From: Strigops habroptila
Taxonomy: Eukaryota; Chordata; Aves; Psittaciformes; Psittacidae
Direction: 5' to 3'
Length of the DNA: 64,000 bases
NCBI RefSeq assembly: GCF_004027225.2
Contig: NC_044277.2
Location: 97,275,552-97,339,551, forward strand
Part shown: positions 48,946 to 61,349 of the stretch, in pieces
Layout: every line of letters starts with the position of its first letter
Position numbering within the stretch: position 1 is the first letter of the stretch
The notes under the pieces: generated by a model
What the model saw: only the letters and a program-made list of their open reading frames with translations
Databases searched by the model: none
Told to the model about the DNA's origin: nothing
Translations under genes and position numbers: made by a program

Positions 48946-51900
48946 TCCCACTTCACTACCATGTGTGCATTTTCATTTCCTCTCCTGTCTCTGTGCAGCT
49001 GATCTGGAGGAGTCAGAGCTGTCTCCAATGGCTTCCACCCTATTGTGGCTGCTGTAGATTGTGACTCTGCTGGAGGCAGTGGCACAAATCCAGTATCACA
49101 ACAGGGATGAGCCGGCTGGTTGTGAGCCCCAGTGATCCCCCCATGCACATAGGGACACACGCACATAGGCCAGACAGAACAGACCACACACATGGGGAAA
49201 GGGGTGCAGCTCTCCTCCAAGGGCAGCAGGACATGTGGGGCAGTGTGGAAGAGCATCCTGGTGCTGCTGTGTGCTCAGTGAGCACATCAGGAGGACGAGA
49301 GGTTGCAAGCAGCAGTGGTGGTGTGAGGCTGCAGGGCTCTGCTTTTCCAGCTCCAGTAGGGACCCACCAAGTGCAGGCTCAGCATAAAGTCTGCTTTCCG
49401 CATTCCCACTTTCGCAAGAGACATGACCCTATTTTAAAACCTTTGAGCTACTTTCCTCAATTTAACCAGCCTCTGTTACAAACCTACATTCATTCATTAG
49501 TGCTCAGGCTGTTCTTATTCTACCCCCTTTCTAATAACATTGCATTCCCATTGCATAGGATGACTGTGGGAAGATTTTGAAACCAGATATAGGCTTGGCA
49601 AAACATTCATTATGGCTGTGGCTCATCTTCTCAACCAAGAAATTGCATATTCCCCCAGTGCTCCAAATCTGCTTCCATTTGCTGAAGCAGCAATTTGACA
49701 TTTAAGTCGTTTGGCTCTTCTTAGTGGTTTCACATGTTGCTTCTTAGGTTTCTTGAGGAATCTGTTGCAGATTTAACCATTTAACCATGCTCTGGTAGGG
49801 TGACAGCTTAAGTTTAGCAAAAATATTGCTAATATTCGAATCTGGAATAACTTAATTCAAAAGCAGATGCATTCCCAAAGTAATGGATTTATTTAGATAC
49901 TAATTTTAGGGAAATGTTTGGGCTGGTTACAACCAGCACTACTCTGTCAGCGTGTAAAGCTCTCTGCAGTGTGTTCCTGACAGTTGTGACAAACTGATTA
50001 TCTCATTCTCTCTTCCAAGTAGAGGAGACAATAGGCACCGGAGCCTGTTCTCAGACAGAGAAGAATTAATCCATTGACTCTAAAACTGCCTTGGGGCCGA
50101 CACTGACAGAAGTTGTCCATTAACAAAATATGGGAGGGATGTCCACATGGGGGACAACTTCAATGAGAGCTCCCTTTCCAAAACTCTCTCTACAAGAGAT
50201 TCATACAGCTGAAATTAAAAGGTTCTCTGCTGGCTAAAAGCAAGCACTATGAAGGTTTCCAAGTGCTCTGTTAGCAGGATCTGAACATTGTCCTTGCTTC
50301 ATCCAGTTTCTTTTGGGGTTTATATAAACCACAAGCACAGGCTGCAGTCCCCTAGCTAGTATTTTTGCTAAGATCTTTAAACAGCGATTTAGTAATGATA
50401 TGGGCCTCTAAGAACTGCACACAGCAAAGGCTCCTCTCTCACCAGGAGAAAAACTGTAGTAGTTTCTTTCATGGACAAAGGACATTCCTCTTGAAAGGAA
50501 TGGCCTGAATGTCACCCCTTAGGGATGTGCTAACAACGCCTTAAATACCTGGTGACATTTATCTGGATACTATTTGACCCTGAGGCTTTCACACTCCCTC
50601 TTGCCTCTAAATTTTCTGAGGTTACCTAAAATTTCAGGTTTAATCAGTCCCATGTATCTGCTGCTCACAGGTCTACTTAAGTAACCCCAGCACTTGGGCT
50701 ATTTGAGGACTAGAGGGTTTTATATTAAGTGTCAACAGCAGCATGTATTTCATTATGATGTATAATGACCTTTCAGGATTGTTTTTAATTTAGGAAAAAA
50801 TTCTTGAGTCATTTCAGGCTTCCAAACCAATATCTTCTTCTCTTTCGTATGGCATCTTTATGTTTCTAAAGGTTTGCTTGCCAGCGTCTGTCACCAACAT
50901 ATTCAACCATACTCTGAAATGAGTTAATTGCGACACAGCTTTCTGATCTTCTAAGTCTTCATAACTTTCTCATAATCTTTTTCACTCTTTCTCTAGTATT
51001 CATTTTCCCAAGCTTGCTCTATCTGTACGATTCTCTGTTTATTGACTGCTGCTGGCACTGAAGACTTCTACTCATAGAGGTCTTTATCCTTATTTCTTCA
51101 TCACTTATTTTGTGGCATTTTGTGTCCATCATTTTCCCGGCTGCTGCAAACCTTCAAATCAAATAATTTGGGAGTAGTTTAGATGAGGGGGCTTTGATCC
51201 CTTCAGAGTTTGTCTTCTTCCCTTTAAAAAGCAGTCTTTAATACAGATACCATTTCACAGTTAACTGCTACTAATAGTGATTCATTCTGCTTATCAAAAA
51301 CTTGAAAATAGCTGAGTTGGGCTATTTGGTTGCCTGGATCCTTGTCTGGTGTATGCTTTCAATTACGTTTGATTCACAGAGGTGTGCCTGAGTTTTCCTT
51401 AATTTCTGCCTGTCTGCTGCCACACCATTTTCTGTGATAATTCCTCTCAACTGCAAAAATTAAACCCTGAAATAATACTTAAAATCAGTCCCCAACTACC
51501 CTCCTTTGCTGGGCCCTAAATAGCTGCTTGCTCTCCCAAAAGCGTATTTTACCCAGTGACTCTCATGAAATACTGCTGGGGGGCTGTCCTTTGGCCTCCT
51601 TGCTGAGTTTAACTTCTGCAGTTGCTGGGACTTTCTAAAGTCTTCTGCCTTTTCTCTCTCCTCCTTCCTTTTCTGAATTTCATAGTTTGCCAAGATTTTT
51701 TTCTTTGGATTATCATTATTTTCCATGCTTTGTATGAACGAGTCGTATTTCTATTCCAAGCAACTGAGTGCATTCCCTCCCCCCTCCACCCGCTTCCTTA
51801 AAGTCTCTATTTTTTGCAAGATGAATAAGAATTTAAATGGGGATTCTCACCCACAGTAATGAGAGCTGCTGTCATTTCCCCTAGCTTTCATCTCTTTTTA

Positions 51901-52714
51901 AAGTGACAGCAGAAAGATATGTAGAAAAAATATTGCAATTTGTGGTCTTTGAGCATAAGCTTTGGATATTGTCTGCATTCATTTCTTCTCCTGGCAATGA
52001 TGAAATTTCACAATCAGGTCTCCAGGTCTGCTATGGAGTCCCAAGGGAAGAAATAGTCTTCTAGAAACTGTGTTTACTTTGACTCTTCCAGTAAGCTCGG
52101 GTTTAACAACAAGGTAATTAAATTTTTATATGACAGATTGAGTTTCATCCTTCAGCATTTTCGGGCAACTTTTAATTGTAATGTTATCTACCCTCTGTTT
52201 TATATATAATTCAAGTAGCTATCTGCTGCAGCCATGTCATGTAGGACAGTGCACTTTTCTCATTTCAGCCAGCTTCTAGCAGTAACGCCCTATCCCTTTT
52301 TTTCTGACTACAGTTTTGGATGAGATAATTCCTTGGAGATCACCTCTCTAACCCCAGCCTCAGGGGTTAGCTGATTTTCTCTGGTTCGTATATTCAACTC
52401 TGTTTTGGCAGCAAGGGTTTGGGAGAAGATTCAGAAAACCTCTCCAATTGCACACCCAAAAAACTTGTCTCAGTGAGGTAACACATTTGCATGTTTTGGA
52501 AGGTCCATCTTCCACAGCCTGTTGTTCCATGTCTGCTAAGCTGGGTGGGTTCATGAGCTGGTAAAGGCAAATGACTGTGCTGCCTGCTCAGGGTCCAGCG
52601 CAGCATGACTGGCTGGTGCTGAGCGGCTTGCAGGGACAGTGGACCATCTGACCTTCTCTGACTTGTCAAAAGACTTCTTGTGATGCTTCCAGGTGAGACA
52701 CAGTGAGCTGGGTG
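48946..52714. other. Intergenic, AT-rich, no gene recognised
   Basis: Low-GC DNA with few open frames, especially 49600-52300. The only frame of interest is on the - strand at 51496-51726 (listed separately). Nothing else is supported. Confidence 0.45.
51496..51726 (-). CDS. Unrecognised 76-codon lysine/glutamate-rich open frame
   Basis: Starts MENNDNPKKKILANYEIQKR and continues with a charged helical stretch (KEEREKAEDFRKSQQLQKL). It stands out because the surrounding AT-rich DNA has almost no other open frames and its composition looks protein-like. I do not recognise the family. There is no visible promoter, poly(A) signal or clear splice partner. It could be chance, a small exon, or a remnant of an old element. 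Low confidence that it is a gene. Confidence 0.15.
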   Translation of the reverse strand: MENNDNPKKKILANYEIQKRKEEREKAEDFRKSQQLQKLNSARRPKDSPPAVFHESHWVKYAFGRASSYLGPSKGG

Positions 52715-52949
52715 TTATACATATAGAAGAGGGTAGATTTAGGTGAGATATGAGGAAGAAGTTCTTCCCTGTGAGGATGGTGAGGCACCAGTATAGGTTG
52801 CTCCAAGAAGCTCTGGCTGCCCCATCTCTGGAAGTGTTCAAGGCCAGGCTGGAAAAGGTTTTGAGCTTGAGTGTAAGGGGCATTGGAACTGGATGAGCTT
52901 TAAGGTCCCTTCCAACCCAAACCACTCTCAGGTTCTATGATTCTACGAT
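52715..52949 (+). mobile_element. CR1 LINE 3' fragment
   Basis: Sense CR1: GAGGAAGAAGTTCTTCCCTG, then GGAACTGGATGAGCTTTAAG and the 3' end GGTTCTATGATTCTACGAT. It lacks about 70 bp of the usual 3' UTR, where TTTTGAGCTTGAGTGTAAGG takes the place of the common text. Confidence 0.9.
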
Positions 52950-53044
52950 CTCTCTGCTTTCTGCTGTACTGTATCCGAATAACTTGTGTTTGGCACAGGG
53001 AGTATACTGCTGCCTCCATTGGCTCAACTGCAGGGAAAAGAAGC

Positions 53045-53425
53045 TGTCGTGGTTTAAACCCAGCCAGTAACTCAGAACCTTGCAGCCACTCGCTCACTCC
53101 CCCTCTTCTTCCCCCACCCTGCTCCCAGAGGGATGGGGAGGAGAATCGAAAGAATGTAAATCCCAAGGGTTGAACGGTTCAGTAACTAAGGTATAATACA
53201 AAACCACTACTGCTACCACCAGTAATAATAGTGATAAGGGAAATAACAAGGGGAGAGGATATAAAACTAAAAGAGGAAAGGGAAAAGAAATCAATAAACA
53301 CAAGTGATGCACAATACAATTGCTCACCACCCACTGACCCATACCCAGCCCAACCCAAGCAGTGATCTGGGCCTTCTGGGTAACTCCCCCCGGTTTATAT
53401 ACTGGGCATGACATGCTGTGGTATG
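53045..53425 (-). mobile_element. Partial LTR of the same ERVL-like type, fused to a 5S pseudogene
   Basis: Reverse complement of the 3' two thirds of the LTR at 20725-21311, sharing the TATATAAAC box, CAATTGTATTGTGCATCACTT and the TTAAACCACGACA end. Its 5' portion is absent: at 53426 it meets an oligo(A) run (oligo-T on its own strand) and then a 5S rRNA-like sequence. Fossil copy. Confidence 0.8.
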
Positions 53426-53435
53426 AAAAAAAAAA

Positions 53436-53553
53436 GCCTGCAGCACTCGGGATTCCCAGGCAGTCTCCCATCCAAGTACTAACTGAGCCCAACCCTGCTT
53501 AGCTTCCAAGATCAGACGAGATTGGGTGTTCTCAGGGTGGTGTGGCCGTAGGC
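53436..53553 (-). pseudogene. 5S rRNA-derived pseudogene
   Basis: On the - strand it reads from GCCTACGGCCACACCACCCT to GAGTGCTGCAGGC, about 118 nt, followed by ten T. The internal control elements are recognisable: AAGCTAAGCAGGGT (box A) and GGATGGGAGAC (box C). It differs from functional vertebrate 5S at many sites, several at former CpGs (for example AACACCCAATCTC where AACGCGCCCGATCTC is usual), which marks an old copy. It is a single copy, not a tandem 5S array, and is joined to a partial LTR. Confidence 0.9.
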
Positions 53554-55960
53554 AAAGCTGAGCCCAGGACAGAAGCCTTTTGATCAAGAAGGGCTGAGCT
53601 CTGTCCTTGCTGCTCATGTGACAGTGCCTTTAATCCACACAGAGGGCTTGCTTCCTAGCCTGAAAGTATGTTTTTCATCCAATTTTCATGTGCAGCTCAT
53701 TTTTAAAGCTAAAGCATATACATGAAAGCTACACACCCTTTATTTGCATATCTGAACTGATGAGTGTGCAAAATAGGAGTAGCAATGGCTGCACAGCTGT
53801 GGATGAGCATCACGCATACGGTCTTCTCATCCCACGAGTCCTTCATAGGGTTCATGCAAATGGACTAGCTGCCCAAACTGAAAACAAACAGCAGAAAATA
53901 CCCTGGGAATTCTTCAGACAGCTAAAGTGCTCTCAGCCATTTTGATGAACGAAGGGGAATTTCATGGGAGTCAGGTCTCTGAAGTGGCTGTGTCTTTTCA
54001 GAAATGGAACTTGGGCATTACAGTACATAGCACTGCCCTGCTTCTGGCTGGTCTATGAGCAAAAGGAACAATAAGATGTTAGAGATTTAAGAGAAATAAG
54101 ATGAAGAATAATGAAAGTACTGGAACACAGATGAGTGATGTAGGAAATGTCTTTAAAGGGTATAGTCTTTCTGAAGACAATACCCATAATACTGTCTCAT
54201 CCCACCACAGCAAGGAAGTTGGAGAATTCAGGAGAGTTCTCCACAAGCAGGGGGAGCAGCCATGGAAGAAAGAAGAGCACGTGATGAGACACTGAGAAAT
54301 CGGCCACCTCAGGAAAAAAGGAAAGTCAGAAATGATGTGATGGGACCAGGGAAAATACTGAATGGCCAAGAGGAGGTACAGCAGGAACTTCCCATTTCTT
54401 TTTTTCTGTTGTAACACAGAGCAGAGGAATAAGAAAGCCACACATTCCAAACCGTTAATTTGCACATGTACCATTACCCTGCATAACTTGTTGCCACAAG
54501 AAAGTGTTGCCACTGGTTTATTAGGGCTCAGAAAGGGAGTGGACCGTTGGGTCCCAGGAATGCCTAGAATAGTCCTCATGAGTTGCATGGAAAGTGTATT
54601 AAACCTCCTGTTCCAGAGCTTCACCCAGTTCAACAGTCAGAGCCCAAGATGAGATTCAGCATGGGATAGCCCCCATTCTGGTCTGGCAATTTGACTATGC
54701 CAGTTACAGCACACCTGGCACCAGCAACCATCAGACACAAGGTACCACACTAAAAAGGCATGAGGTTTGGTTGCCTTTCATAATTCTCTCATTTTGTTAT
54801 AGCAAAGACAGCATGTCTCATAACAGAGGCATGGCAATCCTTCGGATACTTGAGTCCTTCTCATCACCCTCAGATCTGTTCCTTCCAGCCTCTAGATGAG
54901 TGATCAAAACTTTCTCCTCTGCTGCTCTCTGCACCTCATTTTGTACCTGATCATCTGAGCAAGGAAGAGAACAGTAAGATTAAAACTAGGTCATGATCCC
55001 TGAGGTGCTCTCCTTTTGGTAAAGGACATGACTTGTACAAAACTTCTTGCAGACCTTCAGGGCCTAATGGAGCTGGGCTTTTTGCAGATTGCTTTTCCCC
55101 AGAACAGTCATCTTCCGTCTCATCACACAACTTTTGTCAGCCCTGGTTACATGCTCCGTCTAGTTCAGGCTGGAAGCTCCTCCGGGCCTAAAGACCTCTC
55201 ACCTGCTCTTGTCCCTCGAGTGTCCTGTGCGCCAGAAGCAGGACAGAAATAGCAAATCATCATCAAAGTGATCAGGAATAATTTGTGAGCTGCGTGTTTG
55301 GCACAGCAAGGGAGGAAACGTCTGGGGCTTCACCAGGGATAGCTGCGCAGAGTGGAGAATGCGATCAAAATCTCCTCTCTCCCCCACTTGGTAGTTTGAG
55401 GAGAATAATTTGATTGAAAGGCAAATCCTTTAATCTCCAGATATAAATCAACAGAATAGCAGAATTGCTTAGGACAGAGCATATCATATAGGGCATGTAC
55501 TGTACGTCTTTTCCCTTTAAACAAACACAGGCCCTCCAGCTGTTAACCTATTTATAAAAGGTAACTCAAGGCTACATGCAAACTCCTGAGGACATTTCAT
55601 TCTCTCATTACAGCACAGACCCCATTTTTCTGCCTCAGAATAATTGGGCTTGGTTTATGAAGGCCCAGCCTAGAGAAGAGATCAGCTCTGCCAACCTGAT
55701 GCTAAAAGCACTCTACAGTGCAGAGGAGCAGAATTAAGCCCTCTAGAAGGCCAGGCTGCCCTGCACTTCCCACGACAAGGGTCTTCTTAGATAAAGCACA
55801 ATGCAAATATCAGCTACTGCATCACGACCAGCCTCTGCAGGTTCTTCTCTTCCCACATGCAAAAACCCATGCTGTGGGTGGGAAGTGTCCTGAACCCTGT
55901 GTCACCCACAGTAAGGCCTATGATGCAGGAGAGCAGCTAGAGATGTGTAGACTTCAGTAG
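53554..55960. other. Intergenic, nothing recognised
   Basis: Unique sequence. The longest open frame (54079-54633, -) is hydrophobic and aromatic-rich, with no known domain and no splice support; it overlaps opposite-strand frames and I do not call it a gene. Confidence 0.45.
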
Positions 55961-56294
55961 CTGAAGGGGGCCTACAGGGATGCTGGAGAAGGACTCTTCA
56001 TCAGGGACCGTAGTGATAGGACAAGGGGTAATGGGTTCAAACTTAAACAGGGGAGATTTAGGTTGGATATAAGGAAGAAATATTTTACTGCAAGAGTGGT
56101 GAGGCTCTGGCACAGGATGCCCAGGGAAGCTGTAGCTGCCCCATCCTTGGCAGCATTCAAGGCCAGGTTGGACGGGGCTTGGAGCAACCTGGTCTGGTGG
56201 AAGGTGTCCCTGCCCGTGGCAGGGGGATTGGAACTGGGTGGTCTTAAGGTCCTTTCCAATCCACAGAAACCATCTCTGTGATTATATGATTCTG
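55961..56294 (+). mobile_element. CR1 LINE 3' fragment
   Basis: Sense CR1 from CTGAAGGGGGCCTACAGGGA through TTTAGGTTGGATATAAGGAA to the 3' end GATTATATGATTCTG. 5'-truncated, otherwise continuous. Confidence 0.95.
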
Positions 56295-59200
56295 CTGGTG
56301 CTCCTGGGACTGCAGAGCCCTCCGCAGTTGCAATCACCCCCCCAGCCTCAGTGCGGTGTCTCGGCCATGCTCCTCCTCTGCAGCCCTGCAAAGCAGGTTA
56401 CAGCTGACGGACAGATCCCAGAACAGGAGATCACGGGGTGTGCCAGCTGCAACGCAAATCCCATGACCAGTCAGAGAGACTTGACAGGTCTCCGGGATCC
56501 CTGGCCAAAATTCCATGCCTTCCATTGTGCTGGAGTCAGCTTTGATGAGCATAACAGCATAAAAGCATAACAGCCTTTGATGGCTGGCTGGTGCATATCT
56601 GCCAGTGGCCCACAACGCTTTTGTTGTCGCCAGAGCAGTGTCCTGCCCCACTCTGGCTAGTTAGCTTCTACTTGCATGCCTGACTCATGATAGGAAAGTG
56701 GATGTGAAGTGGAGACTGCAGCATGAGAGTGAATGTTGCAAGCTAGTTTTGTGAGAGTATTCAAATTCTCCAAGATACTTACAGGCATTCACTTTCAGAA
56801 GTATGAAGAAAACTACATTTCCTGAAAATGAGAGTCTGCTTGGTGCTGCTCTAAGTGTTGAGGCAGTTCTCTGCTCCACTCGAACACTTTATAGACCTGG
56901 TTCCTCTCCAGTCCTCACCATTCCTCTCCTCGCCTCTCCTCTCCTCTTTTCCTTATAGAGGGTTCAGGTTCATTATCTACTAACTGCCACAGAGAGCACT
57001 CATTTTTGGAAATGACCCCCTCCATGGGCTCTGCTGCACATCTGACGAGAGATGAGAGGAATGACAGTGAACCCCTCAGCAACAGTCAGCTCATCAGGCA
57101 CCATCCCTGTGGAGCCAGGACAAACCCCAACAGCCCTGCCTCGCGAGCACTTCTCATGTTGAGCATTCACCTTTGACTATAACATCATATGCTTTGAGGA
57201 GAGAATGACAAACTCTTGATAAATGGGCAAGAAAGATGCATCATTCACTACTGTTCCTCTCCAAGACTTTTGCTGTCAGTGACCTGGAATCAGCAGATCC
57301 AAGGCCTGCCACATTACCAAGTGTCCTTAATTTGCACTGGCTCCCATCAAAGTGGTGATAAATGAGCATTCACCACAAATGAGCTCTCCCTTTCCAGCTC
57401 TCTCAGCGCTCACAAGTGACTCACATGAAACAAGTCAGGCCTACACTTAGGGCAGCCTAACTGCTGGCCTGCTTTACCTGCCCTGCTGGGCTAATGGGCC
57501 TGGCCAGGAGTGACTTGTTAGAGAGATAAGAAGGTCCCCTTCCCTTTCCCCCATCTACTTTCACTGTCTGGCTTGATGAAAGGGAAAAGCCGTTGTCTAC
57601 ACACCTTCTCTCCCTCCACCTCTACCACAAAACTCCAAGCATAATCCCCTTTTGCTATTACAAGGGCAGACACACCTGTAGCATCTCAGATTTTGTCTAT
57701 TATCAGACCGAATGTTTCATGCTGCCCTCTCTTTCAGGCCAAATGTAGCTGTGAGAGGACACAGGGAGTCTGGAAAGGCAGCTGGAAAAGCAAGAGGAGA
57801 AGTAGGTTATATTCTTCTGAGGGATAAACAAAGATAAATGAGATGCTTTGAATTTTTGCATAGAGGAAGTAAGCTGGGAGGCAACAAATGGAGTCTGTCC
57901 TAAAGTTGCTCCAATAAAGCAAAGAGCAGACTTCACATTTTAAACTAAACCAAGAATTTTCACATTAAACAGTGCCCCACAAAAGCCATGCTAATCTTGG
58001 GCAGAATAATAAAGTAGCCAGCATTTTTTTCTGGGCAAGCTAGGTTTGTAAGCACAGTAACAACTGAGACAAGTTGTTCACCTAGGAACGAGCCCAGCTG
58101 GGAATTCATCCTGCCTTTACATTGATGGTTTCTGAAGAGTTATGGGAATTCACCTGTGTGGAGGATAGAGGCGCAGCTCTCTTACATACTGTGTTTTCTT
58201 TCTTCCTTCTAGTCAGGAACAAGTTATTCTGTTCTTCAGATATAAGCCAAGCTACAGAACACTCTCTTCCATCCTGTTCTTTCTAATGCCAATGATAAAA
58301 AATTCAACTGGCTTCAGCTGAAGCAAGACGGGACCTAGGAAAATCAGGAAGCCCAGTTCTCAGGATACTGACAAGCTATGTGTAATGGGGTAAACCATAA
58401 CAGCTTAGGATGTGCAAGAAGCATGATACATACTACAAAGAAGAAGCTGTACATGGGGATGAGACAACCAGAAGAATGTGTTCTCAGCAATGGGAGCCAG
58501 CTGCCTGGACTGTGATGCTACATGCTGTAGGAACAGATTTACTTTATTTCAGTGGAAGGAAAACCCATAGCTTTTGGGCTGATGGTAGCCCACCTCCTAG
58601 GGTTTTGACATGGAGGTTTTGTTAAGTAGGAAGCCCCTTGTGCAATGAAATATGGATATTTGGATTATGGTGGACAGTCGCCTGCTGCAACATATAGTTT
58701 ACAATGGGCACACCTATCACGTTAAAGGGCTGCTCCCTGCTCTGATTTATGATAGGCGTGCCTGGCTGGGACGAGGGTGAGTTATCAAAGTTGTCACTTG
58801 GCAGAGTGAAGTCTGGAGGACACTTCTGTCTTCCTAAAACACTAACAGTTTTCTCCCGTGCGACCACTATGCATTGAAGGCTAGGCTTAGGACTCCCAAG
58901 TTTTTCTTTTGGGGAATAAATTCAAGGCTTGGTGAACAACCAGAAGTTCATTTTGAAGCCAAAAAGCAGGTCAGCCTGGTGGTCAGACCTACTCCCTGAC
59001 ACAGTGCTGTTATAACCCACTCCTTTTTGTATTACTATGTCTGCTTCACAGATGCAGGAATTACTGTCCTGCACTATATCCGGGGTCTACCCTGTTTTGG
59101 TGAGCACTTAGCAGAAACGCTCCAGAGGAGAAGAGAATGGACTTACTAAGGACAGAGAAGGATCTTTAAGCCTATGATCCTCCCTGAAGCCCAGGGTAGG

Positions 59201-59860
59201 CTGGGACAGCCCTGAAATTCAAACCGTCGCCCGATCCTCCCAAAGAAAGCCATTAGGATGCTATTTTATCTTAGAGCTTAAAAATAGCACATGGTACAAA
59301 CAGTTGTTATATATATGCCTTTCATCAGGACATGGGATTTCCCCGCTGCTTTCCCCTTGCAAGCTCTGGCCCTGGAAATGTACCCATACTCTCAAGTTTG
59401 GGAGAATGGAGTCAGGCAGAAGGTGCAACCTTAACTCCACATAGATGGGGTGTGCCCCCTTCCACAGCCTGATACAGAGGGTGTTTCCTCACTAAAGTGA
59501 CCAGACATAAGAGACACACCTACTTTTGTTTTAATTTAGTCATCACACTTTGATTTTTTTATCTAGCTGGCCAACCTGTCACGTATTTTCATGAGATTTA
59601 GTAGCTCTGTGGCTCCCTCTGACCAGATGAGTGACAGGTCCTCCTTGGGCACATGGAGGACCTTGCTCTTCAACAGACAGGAGATGATCTTCCTCCCTCA
59701 TGGATTAATTTGCATAAAAGGTTGCAATGGTTTAAGCCATGAAGAATGAGGCTGAATATTCCTCCTGAGTGGTTGTTGCCACTGTACCAATACTGGATGG
59801 TCTCACTTTCCTCTTTTCTGGTGGAGTTTCAGCCATGTGCACTACACAGCTTTACTCAGG
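56295..59860. other. Intergenic, nothing recognised
   Basis: Unique DNA with a short CTCCT-type pyrimidine tract near 56925-56952. No exon, RNA gene or further repeat is supported. Confidence 0.45.
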
Positions 59861-60318
59861 GCAAATTGTGCCTGACAAATTTGATGGCCTTCTATGACGC
59901 GATGACAGCATTGGTGGATAAAGGATGACTGACATTATCTACCTGGACTTGTGCAAAGCATTTGCCACTAGCCCACACGACACCCTTGTCTCTAAACTGG
60001 AGGAACATGGATTTGACAGATGGACCACTTGGGGTGTAAGGAATTGTCTGGATGGTCATGCTCAGAGAGTTGCGGTCAATGGCTCTATGTTCAAGTGCAG
60101 ACCAGTGACGAACGGTGTTCCTCAGGGGTCAGTACTGGGACCAGTGCTGTTTAACATCTTTGTCAGCAACATGGGCAGTGGGATTGAGCACCCTCAGCAA
60201 GTTTGCTGATGACATTGAGCTCTGTGGTGGAGTCGACACACTGGAGGGAAGGGTGAGCTTTAAGGTTCCTTCCAACCCAAACCATTCTATGATATGATAT
60301 GATATCTGATTCTATGAC
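59861..60318 (+). mobile_element. CR1 LINE fragment: reverse transcriptase joined to the 3' end
   Basis: Encodes the CR1 RT segment (IIYLDLCKAF, NGVPQGSVLGPVLFNIF, then KFADDIELCGGVDT in the next frame), so there is a frameshift before FADD. At about 60255 it jumps straight to the CR1 3' end (GTGAGCTTTAAGGTTCCTTC, ATTCTATGATATGATATGAT). More than 1 kb of the usual ORF2 and 3' UTR is missing in between. Confidence 0.9.
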
Positions 60319-60423
60319 ATACAGCACCTGTACATGTGTGTACAGGTATATATATATAGACACATGCAAACAAGAATTCTCTTTTATTTGAGGATTGCTT
60401 CTGCCTTGATCTTTGACAGAGAT

Positions 60424-60470
60424 CTAGGTCACATCCAACCCAAACGATTCTTCGATTCGATGATTCTACA
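60424..60470 (+). mobile_element. Very short CR1 LINE 3' end
   Basis: AGGTCACATCCAACCCAAAC followed by TTCGATTCGATGATTCTAC resembles the last 45 bp of CR1. Confidence 0.7.
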
Positions 60471-61253
60471 ACTATGTACATGCACATGATCCCAGGACAT
60501 GCTCTCCCCCACCAAATGCAGTCCTTTCCTGCCTCACCTCACCCTCCCCAACTCATGGAGTCTCCTTCACCCTGTCTGCCCTCATCCATGCTCAAACTTC
60601 TCTGTCTCTGTGAGAACCATCTTGGTCCCCAAAGGTGAGATGACAAAGTTTTGCTGCGAGGAACCAAAATGTGCTGCTTGCTGTTCATCTCCGTGTGTCA
60701 GTGCTGTACGAATGCTAACGCTGGGGTTGCTCCCCACTGCCTGGAGAGGGGACCTGCTCTTACAACCCCCCAGAGACTGCACCGACTCCAAAGCACTGCA
60801 GCAAAGACACCCTCTCAGCGCCCAGCCAAGCTCAGGCCCCATCAGTGCCTGACAGCCCCAGCTCCCCTCAGCCCCATGTTTCCTCACCATAATCCCTATC
60901 ACCTCCAAGTGCCCTGGTCACCACCTCCCATCACCACTTCCCCTCGGCTGCCTTCCCCGCTAGCCACATCCCCTCAGCTCACTCTCCACTTCCCCTCAGT
61001 TGTGTTCCCTCAGCCCCCCTTCTCCTCAGCCATGTCACCCCAGGCCCCTATCCCCCGCAGCCCAAACTCCTCCCCACACCTCTTCCCCTAGGCCACGTCC
61101 TCTCTCTGCTCCCCCTTAGGCTCTTCCCTTCACCCCCATCGCCCCACAGCCCTCCTCCTCTGCTGCGTTCCCCCAGCCATGACCTTTCCCCTCCCTTCAC
61201 TCCCCACACCTCCCACTCCCCCCAGCCCCTCAGCCCGCTTCTACCGCCCCAGC
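60471..61253. other. C-rich flank of the downstream promoter
   Basis: Low-complexity CCCCTCAGC-like words accumulate from 60850 onward (CCCCTCAGCCCC and related). It leads into the pentanucleotide repeat and CpG island. No gene is supported. Confidence 0.5.
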
Positions 61254-61257
61254 CCGG

Positions 61258-61345
61258 CCCCGCCCCGCCCCGCCCCGCCCCGCCCCACCCCACCCCACCC
61301 CACCCCACCCCATCCCATCCCATCCCATCCCATCCCACCCCACCC
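61258..61345. repeat. Ordered pentanucleotide repeat CCCCG, CCCCA, CCCAT
   Basis: Strict 5-bp phase: five units with G (61262-61282), five with A (61287-61307), five with AT (61312-61333), then two with A. The - strand carries regular GGGG and GGG runs that could form G-quadruplexes. Confidence 0.95.
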
Positions 61346-61349
61346 AGCG

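Noticed and set aside
53436-53553. Functional 5S rRNA gene
   Set aside because: Many substitutions against the conserved vertebrate 5S sequence, single copy, and fused to an LTR; better called a pseudogene.
54079-54633. 184-codon hydrophobic open frame on -
   Set aside because: Looks like translated non-coding DNA; no membrane-protein family recognised and no flanking splice or promoter signals.
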